A stretch of DNA of 64,000 bases, from contig CALVEI010000001.1 of assembly GCA_944326515.1 (NCBI GenBank), positions 1 to 64,000 on the forward strand, written 5' to 3'. The stretch comes from Candidatus Gastranaerophilales bacterium. GTDB taxonomy: Bacteria > Cyanobacteriota > Vampirovibrionia > Gastranaerophilales > Gastranaerophilaceae. A program made the translations under genes and the position numbers. How positions within the stretch are numbered: position 1 is the stretch's first letter; each line of letters opens with the position of its first letter. The notes beneath the pieces are model-generated. The model did no database searches, was not told where the DNA came from, and saw only the letters and a list, made by a program, of their open reading frames with translations. Below are positions 58,517 through 64,000 of the stretch, piece after piece.

Positions 58517-59933
58517 TACTTTTTCTTTCAAATTTGTAGATTCTGAAAATTTCGCTATCCATTATTGTATTTAAATTAGATTCATACAATGGTGTAATAT
58601 TGCTATAGTTTAAATATACAGCAGTAATGACATAAACTTCTGGCACTTGTTGTAAAATTTCATTAACTGGTATTGTTTGATAAGGGTTTAAAATAGGTTT
58701 TTTCCAATCATAATATGTGAAAAAATTATTGTATGGAACATAAAATATTTTCCAATTGTTTTTTGGTAAATAGGCCAGTATTGAAGCTGCTGAAATTGGA
58801 GAATTTGTTACTAATAATGTATTTTGAGGAATGTTGTTTTTTATGTATGCGGCAGTATTTTTACTGTCAGAAAACGGGTATTTTAAATCCTTTTTTATAA
58901 CATCCAGTGTATTTGGCCAAGTGAGCAAAAATACTAAAGAAAAGATTGTGTTAATGAGTATTTTTTCTTTTGTATTCAAATTTTTATATAATATGAACAC
59001 ACATAACATAGGCACAAATAACAACAAAAATGTTCTTTGTGGAATCATTCCCCATATGAAAATAAATATTGCAATAACATAAATAATGTTTATTGTATAA
59101 ACAAAAAACTGTTTTTTATCTTTTATTAAAAGAAAAATGAAATTAAAAACAATAAAAAAACCTAATATTATTGAATAAAACTTATTATTATATCCATAAA
59201 TATTTTTAGTGATTTCAAAATATAAATTTTTTAACCAAAATGTATTGTTTTTAATGTTGTAACTTTTTACGATAAAATTTTCATTTTGACTTCCATTTAA
59301 ATATAAAACAACAAAAAGCATTGAACAAATTATTATCAAAAACGGAAAGATATATTTTTTTCTAATTTTATTATCTTTTTCTTTTAAGATGTTCTGATAA
59401 AAAAACAAACAAGCAAGAGCAATACTTAATCCAAAAGCTATTACGTGAGTATGAGCTAATAAAGCCAAACTGGTTGCATATAAATAAGGTCTGTCTTTTT
59501 GTTGTTTGTACAAAACAGTTACTAAAATTAACAACAAAAACATTAATCCATAGCTTCTTGTTACTATTGGATACCAGTATAAAAAAGCAGAGCTTGTAAT
59601 AATGCAAATATTAGTTATTTTATGGAAAGGCGATTTTAACAAAAAGATTGTTGCTGCAACAAGCATAAAAAACCAGTTTAATATTTGGGCAGCAAAAACA
59701 TTGTATCCCATTTTCGCGAATGGCAATAAGCTAACATACCACAATAAAGGATGTCCCTCTGTTCTGACATGTTTGATTATTTCCAAAATATTTAAATCTC
59801 TTACTACTAACCATGCTTGGGCTTCGTCTGCCCAAACCTCATGATTAAAAACAAGAATCAATGTAATAATTGCATACAAAAATATACAAATGAGATTAAT
59901 TATTAGAGATTTTTTGTTTTCAATTTTGAACAT
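58503..59933 (-). CDS. GT-C-type membrane glycosyltransferase, subtype A' (A'2)
   Basis: A 476-residue paralogue closest to A'1. W-A-D-E-A-Q with D36 and E37, then VRTEGHPLLWYVSLLPFAKM. PFSDSKNTAAYIKNNI begins the C-terminal domain, which shares with A'1 a T-x-W-x-K-x-I-x-x-x-Y-x-x-I-P pattern. Its end overlaps the next gene and its start overlaps the previous one by 14 bp each. Confidence 0.8.
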   Translation of the reverse strand: MFKIENKKSLIINLICIFLYAIITLILVFNHEVWADEAQAWLVVRDLNILEIIKHVRTEGHPLLWYVSLLPFAKMGYNVFAAQILNWFFMLVAATIFLLKSPFHKITNICIITSSAFLYWYPIVTRSYGLMFLLLILVTVLYKQQKDRPYLYATSLALLAHTHVIAFGLSIALACLFFYQNILKEKDNKIRKKYIFPFLIIICSMLFVVLYLNGSQNENFIVKSYNIKNNTFWLKNLYFEITKNIYGYNNKFYSIILGFFIVFNFIFLLIKDKKQFFVYTINIIYVIAIFIFIWGMIPQRTFLLLFVPMLCVFILYKNLNTKEKILINTIFSLVFLLTWPNTLDVIKKDLKYPFSDSKNTAAYIKNNIPQNTLLVTNSPISAASILAYLPKNNWKIFYVPYNNFFTYYDWKKPILNPYQTIPVNEILQQVPEVYVITAVYLNYSNITPLYESNLNTIMDSEIFRIYKFERKSNERQ

Positions 59934-61338
59934 TTTTTTGCTTACCGTCTAAACTATCTAAAATGTAAAATCTTTCAGTCATAATTAGTGTTGTGTCTTT
60001 TGATTTGTATAAGATATCTTTTTCAGGTACATCAACAGAACTATAAAGATAATATATTTTTTTATTTTTAAATTTTTGTATGTTTTTTTCTTGCATTTCT
60101 ATAGAAATATAATTATTTGCTTGGTTGTCATAACCGTATGTATAGAACGTATCTGTAATTGGATAGTAGAACTTGTAGTCTTTAATGTATGCTGCAATAC
60201 TACTTGTAAAAATAGGTTGATTTGTAATTATTACGTCATCTTTTTTTATATTGTTTTTTATAAAGTTTGCTGTATTTTTGCTACCGGAATAGTCATATTT
60301 TATGTCGTTTTCTCTAAGTTGAAAGCCTAGATTAATGCTGAATCCGAAAAATAAAATTAAAATTAAGTTATATAAAATTTGTTTTGTTTTGTTTAAATTA
60401 TTTTGTAAAAATATTATCCAAAAACAAAAAAGCAAAACAGTTGTTCCTGTCCAAACTTTTTCGGGCGCAGACATCCAAATATAGTTATATATGAAAAATT
60501 GATATACCAAATTTATAAAAAAGGCACAAAATAACTTTTTATTTTCAATAAATATGACCACTCCTGAAAATAAAAGTAATAATGAAAGAAAGATTCCTTT
60601 TATGTTTCCCATAATTCCAAATAAGTGAATCATATACGTTACATAAGTTTTGGTAAAAAATTTGTTAGCTAGAACAGTGTATTCCAAAACACTTTCATTT
60701 TTATGCGGGCAAGTAAAAATGTACAATGCTAAAAATAGAATGGGTAAAAAGATAGTTAACAAAGGGCCAATGTAATTTTTCTTGTTAATTTTGTTTTTAA
60801 AAATATTGTCATAAAAAAATAAAAAACCCATTATACTACAGAAAGCACACATTAATACATGGGTTTGTGATAATAAAGCAAGACTTATTGAATATAAATA
60901 AGGTCTTTGTTTCTGTGTTGGATAAAAAATTGCTGCTAAAAAAATAAAGAAAGGTACCAAGGAATAGCTTCTTGAAATAACAGGAAGCCAATATAAAAAG
61001 CCTGCACTAAAAATTATGCTCAATTTAGTTATTATGTTAAACGGAGATTTCCATAAAAAAATTCCAACCGCTATTATCATAAATAACCAACTGATTATTT
61101 GCATTGATAAAATTGACATTCCAAGTTTTGCAAAGGGTAATGCCATAAAATACCACATTAAAGGGTGACCTTCTATTCGAACATGGTCAATTATTCCAAA
61201 TAAGTTTAAATCTCTTACAACAAGCCAAACTTGTGCTTCATCTCTCCATACTTCATGATTTAACACTGTAATAAATGTTAATACTGCATATATCAATAAG
61301 ATAAATATATATGTTAAAGTGCTTTTTTTGTTAGTCAT
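59920..61338 (-). CDS. GT-C-type membrane glycosyltransferase, subtype A' (A'3)
   Basis: A 472-residue member with W-R-D-E-A-Q (D33, E34; Arg in place of Ala) and VRIEGHPLMWYFMALPFAKL. DYSGSKNTANFIKNNI begins a C-terminal domain that is the shortest of the group. AGGAAAA precedes the ATG. It is second in transcription order, 8 bp after B2. Confidence 0.8.
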   Translation of the reverse strand: MTNKKSTLTYIFILLIYAVLTFITVLNHEVWRDEAQVWLVVRDLNLFGIIDHVRIEGHPLMWYFMALPFAKLGMSILSMQIISWLFMIIAVGIFLWKSPFNIITKLSIIFSAGFLYWLPVISRSYSLVPFFIFLAAIFYPTQKQRPYLYSISLALLSQTHVLMCAFCSIMGFLFFYDNIFKNKINKKNYIGPLLTIFLPILFLALYIFTCPHKNESVLEYTVLANKFFTKTYVTYMIHLFGIMGNIKGIFLSLLLLFSGVVIFIENKKLFCAFFINLVYQFFIYNYIWMSAPEKVWTGTTVLLFCFWIIFLQNNLNKTKQILYNLILILFFGFSINLGFQLRENDIKYDYSGSKNTANFIKNNIKKDDVIITNQPIFTSSIAAYIKDYKFYYPITDTFYTYGYDNQANNYISIEMQEKNIQKFKNKKIYYLYSSVDVPEKDILYKSKDTTLIMTERFYILDSLDGKQKNVQN

Positions 61339-61346
61339 TGGTTTTC

Positions 61347-62714
61347 CTAGTAGTAGTACATGAAAATAATTATAGTTGTTAAAAGTAATAATACTTGTGA
61401 AATTAATGTCAAAAGAATAGGAATAATTTTATTAGAGATATAACCTTTTTTAGAATCAAATAACAACAAGAATAAAAGTATAAATGGTGTTAAATACCTG
61501 CCTTGTATGCCTGTAATATATGGCTGTGTTTGGTAAATTATATAGATAGCTGTTACTATCAACAGGTAGGATAAAATGATTGATATAACAATCAATTCTT
61601 TGTTTTTAAAATTTAATGCAGTTATTTCTTTATTTGTTTTATTACAAAAAGCAGAAACAAATAATATAAACCAAGTTAAGTTTAATAAAAATGGTGGAAG
61701 CATAACTAAATTGCCACCAACACTTGAAATCGTGTTATAGAAGAAAAAGTTTTTTAAATACCATGTTGATGATATGACGAGTTTTGTATATTGCAATGGT
61801 GAGCTTAGTATTTTTTTTATCATTTCATAACTTGGTAATAGTTGGTTGTTATACACGTGTTCTGTCATACCAGGCTTATGCATACTAAATAATAAAAATG
61901 CAATTATAATTGCTGTGTTTATAGCTAAGGTTAAAAGAAAATTTGTGTAATATGTTTTTTTGTCTTTAAATTTTTTGGTTGGTATTAAAAAATACAATAA
62001 AATTAATGGAAAATAAGCAAATTTTAATAATCCTATACAAGTAATTAAAAAAAACCAAACGGATATATGCAGTTTATTTAATTTTGTTATTGTGTTGTCA
62101 GAGGCTAATTTTAATGTAAAAGCAATAAATACCCCTATTGTCCCAAATGTTATACCATCAGTACTTATTGAAGCTGCCTGATAAACATTAATTGGCAATA
62201 ATGCAAATATTAAAAACAGCCATTTATGTGTAGGTGTTATTTTTATTGCTCCATACATAAGTGACAAATATACAAGTAAGGAGCAAAATCGTAAAATATA
62301 CATCATACAAAGAGGTTTAACATTAAAAAGTTTTAACAACCATAAAACTATAAAAGACGGAAAATAAGATAGTGGTGAATAACTTGATGGATCAATTTTG
62401 ACAAAATATTGTTCTTGTTTTTCTAAAGGAAGTTTGCTATATGTGATAGTCTTGTACAATGGAATTTTTTCTGATGAATAAACATGTTTTGCATAGGCGT
62501 AGTATATTTCTTTCATGTTTTTAGAAATTTTTATGCCTGTCCAACCGTCCTTTATTTGATATCTGAGTGTACCTTGAGTGTAACCCCACATTTTAAAAAA
62601 ATGTGCAAATTCATCAGGTGCCTGAAATGGTGGGTTTGCTATTAAAAGCACTAATCCCCAGAATAAACAAACTATTAAAAATAAATTCTCAATTTTAAAT
62701 AAATTTTTTTCCAT
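61347..62714 (-). CDS. DUF2142-like membrane glycosyltransferase (B2)
   Basis: A 455-residue close paralogue of B1, with the same motif at the same positions (P33, D34, E35, H38 in NPPFQAPDEFAHFFKMWGY) and IQGRYLTPFILLF near the end. It is the first gene of the eight-gene operon, only 27 bp from the divergent gtrA start. The shared gap holds several TATAAT-like elements on both strands. Confidence 0.8.
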   Translation of the reverse strand: MEKNLFKIENLFLIVCLFWGLVLLIANPPFQAPDEFAHFFKMWGYTQGTLRYQIKDGWTGIKISKNMKEIYYAYAKHVYSSEKIPLYKTITYSKLPLEKQEQYFVKIDPSSYSPLSYFPSFIVLWLLKLFNVKPLCMMYILRFCSLLVYLSLMYGAIKITPTHKWLFLIFALLPINVYQAASISTDGITFGTIGVFIAFTLKLASDNTITKLNKLHISVWFFLITCIGLLKFAYFPLILLYFLIPTKKFKDKKTYYTNFLLTLAINTAIIIAFLLFSMHKPGMTEHVYNNQLLPSYEMIKKILSSPLQYTKLVISSTWYLKNFFFYNTISSVGGNLVMLPPFLLNLTWFILFVSAFCNKTNKEITALNFKNKELIVISIILSYLLIVTAIYIIYQTQPYITGIQGRYLTPFILLFLLLFDSKKGYISNKIIPILLTLISQVLLLLTTIIIFMYYY

Positions 62715-62741
62715 CTCTATAATTTATAATATTATAAAATT
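62715..62741. promoter_or_regulatory. Compact divergent promoter of the GT-C array and gtrAB
   Basis: Only 27 bases separate the start codons. TATAAT at 62718-62723 and 62725-62730 and TATAAA at 62733-62738 (plus strand), and TATAAT at 62736-62731 (minus strand), overlap one another. The -35 regions must lie inside the opposing coding regions, so the two promoters probably compete. gtrA has no Shine-Dalgarno. Confidence 0.45.
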
Positions 62742-63116
62742 ATGAAATTAGATTGGCTTTTTATAAAATTTATTCTTGTTGGAATTTTAAATACAGCGTT
62801 TGGGTATTTTGTATTTGCAGCGTTGTTGTATTTTGGTTTGCATTATACGCTAGCGGTTGTTTTGTCAACAATTGCGGGGGTGCTTTTTAACTTCAAAACA
62901 ACGGGTAAGCTAGTTTTTAAAAACGATAATAACAAGCTTATATTTAAGTTTGTTGCAGTATATGCGTTTACCAGCATTATTGGTATAATAGTTTTGCGTT
63001 TGGCAGAATTGGTTAATGTAAATCTGTATTTTGCAGGCATGGTTTCAACCGGAATCTGTGCGATTATATCATTTATACTTAACAAAAATTGGGTTTTTAA
63101 ATATGAAAAAAATTAG
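62742..63116 (+). CDS. gtrA: GtrA-family membrane protein (lipid-linked sugar flippase)
   Basis: A 124-residue, four-span GtrA protein: FILVGILNTAFGYFVFAAL, FNFKTTGKLVFK, and a C-terminal SFILNKNWVFKYEKN. In O-antigen modification systems GtrA is thought to flip undecaprenyl-phosphate-glucose to the periplasm. It overlaps the next gene (gtrB-like) by 14 bp and diverges from the GT-C array. Confidence 0.93.
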   Translation: MKLDWLFIKFILVGILNTAFGYFVFAALLYFGLHYTLAVVLSTIAGVLFNFKTTGKLVFKNDNNKLIFKFVAVYAFTSIIGIIVLRLAELVNVNLYFAGMVSTGICAIISFILNKNWVFKYEKN

Positions 63117-64000
63117 TCTTGTTTCAAGTTGTTATAACGAAGAAGAAAATATAGATACTCTTTATGACAGAGTTACAAAAGCTATAGAACCTTTTTGTGA
63201 CAAATATGAGTTTGAATATATTTTGCTTGATAATGGTTCAACTGATAATACCGAATTAAAATTGAGAGAAATAGCAGCTAAAGATTCAAGAATAAAAATT
63301 ATACTAAACGCAAGAAATTTTGGCCATATCCGCTCTCCTTATTACGGAATGATTCAAACAACAGGTGATGCTGTTATTTACCTTGCGTCTGATTTACAAG
63401 ACCCGCCGGAATTGATAAAAGACTTTATACAAAAATGGGAAGAAGGATATAAGGTGGTTCTAGCTCAAAAAACTAAAAGCGAAGAATCTATGCTTATGTT
63501 TTTAGTTAGAAGTGTATATTACGAGCTGCTTTCCCGTATTGCGGACGACGATTCGGGCCTTGTTAAAAACTGCACAGGGTTTGGCTTGTATGACAAAAAG
63601 GTTATAGAAATAATAAAAAGCATGGATGATCCATACCCTTATATTAGAGGTCTTGTTTGTGATATAGGTTTTGAAAAAGCTTTTGTAGAGTTTACTCAAC
63701 CTTCAAGAAAAAGAGGTATTACAAAAAATAATTTTTATACTTTGTATGACAACGCAATGATAGGTATCGTAAAACATTCTAAGGTTCCACTTAGAATAAT
63801 GACTTTTTTAGGTTTTGGATTTTCGTTTTTAAGCCTTTTGATTGCATTTTTATATTTTGTTTTAAAACTGATTTTCTGGGAAGAATTTTCTCTCGGCTTA
63901 GCACCTATAATCATCAGCCTGTTTTTCTTTGCTTCAATTCAGTTGTTCTGCTTGGGAGTTCTGGGCGAATATATTGGGGCTATCTATACAAGGGTAAATA
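63103..64000 (+). CDS. gtrB: GtrB-like polyprenyl-phosphate glycosyltransferase (cut by window end)
   Basis: A GT2 enzyme of the DPM1/GtrB type; 299 codons visible and no stop before the window edge. Residues include SLVSSCYNEEENIDTLYDR, LLDNGSTDNT, ASDLQDPPELI (the DxD-like site), a GITKNNFYTLYDNAMIG segment and two C-terminal membrane segments, the last ending LGEYIGAIYTRV. Such enzymes load a sugar onto undecaprenyl phosphate at the cytoplasmic face. With gtrA it would supply the donor for the eight transferases. The start ATG 63103 is inside the gtrA end. Confidence 0.92.
   Translation, partial: MKKISLVSSCYNEEENIDTLYDRVTKAIEPFCDKYEFEYILLDNGSTDNTELKLREIAAKDSRIKIILNARNFGHIRSPYYGMIQTTGDAVIYLASDLQDPPELIKDFIQKWEEGYKVVLAQKTKSEESMLMFLVRSVYYELLSRIADDDSGLVKNCTGFGLYDKKVIEIIKSMDDPYPYIRGLVCDIGFEKAFVEFTQPSRKRGITKNNFYTLYDNAMIGIVKHSKVPLRIMTFLGFGFSFLSLLIAFLYFVLKLIFWEEFSLGLAPIIISLFFFASIQLFCLGVLGEYIGAIYTRVN

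Overview
The window is AT-rich bacterial chromosome. Several independent signs point to a relative of the non-photosynthetic cyanobacterial class Vampirovibrionia/Melainabacteria, probably Gastranaerophilales: atpD-atpC stand apart from the rest of the ATP synthase genes (the cyanobacterial arrangement), there is a Ski2-like DSHCT helicase, kdsC-kdsD indicate a lipopolysaccharide outer membrane, a flagellin is present, and several proteins of unknown function begin with an M-x-I-x-x-(I/V)-N type start followed by an SFG/SFK box. The taxonomic assignment is inference; no rRNA or other decisive marker lies in the window.

Layout. 1-300: a long direct repeat with hairpins. 315-2564: an SFG-box protein, then an ArsP-type permease divergent from an ArsR regulator over two tandem operators. 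2854-5061: a methyltransferase and a glycosyltransferase that share one accessory Rossmann-like domain. 5203-9225: two lineage-specific proteins. 9368-21062: housekeeping genes (DSHCT helicase, secA, dnaE, smpB, phosphomannomutase/phosphoglucomutase). 21146-28378: an orphan ABC permease, gmk, an SFG-box protein with a radical-SAM cysteine motif, rpmI-rplT behind a structured leader, birA, and an ACT/DUF711 pair. 28506-32687: amidase, lysS and flagellin with a structured leader. 33040-35130: a degenerate receiver/GGDEF protein, an isochorismatase-like hydrolase and a small unknown protein.

35131-35580 is a very AT-rich gap just upstream of dnaN carrying three copies of a DnaA-box-like nonamer; it is the best candidate for the replication origin. 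Rightward from it run dnaN, thrB, atpD-atpC, uppS and rdgB, then on the other strand kdsC-kdsD, a SWIM-SNF2 helicase and groES-groEL. A probable small RNA lies at about 42492-42631.

51208-64000 is the most striking region. Eight multi-spanning membrane proteins with GT-C glycosyltransferase signatures (six of one family in two subtypes, two DUF2142-like) lie head to tail on the minus strand. They diverge from gtrA and gtrB, the classical pair that makes and flips undecaprenyl-phosphate-linked sugar. The simplest reading is a surface-glycan decorating locus in which one lipid-linked sugar donor feeds up to eight periplasmic transferases expanded by tandem duplication.

Several genes have a -10-like hexamer ending about 6-8 bases before their start codon and no Shine-Dalgarno sequence, suggesting leaderless mRNAs beside ordinary leadered ones.
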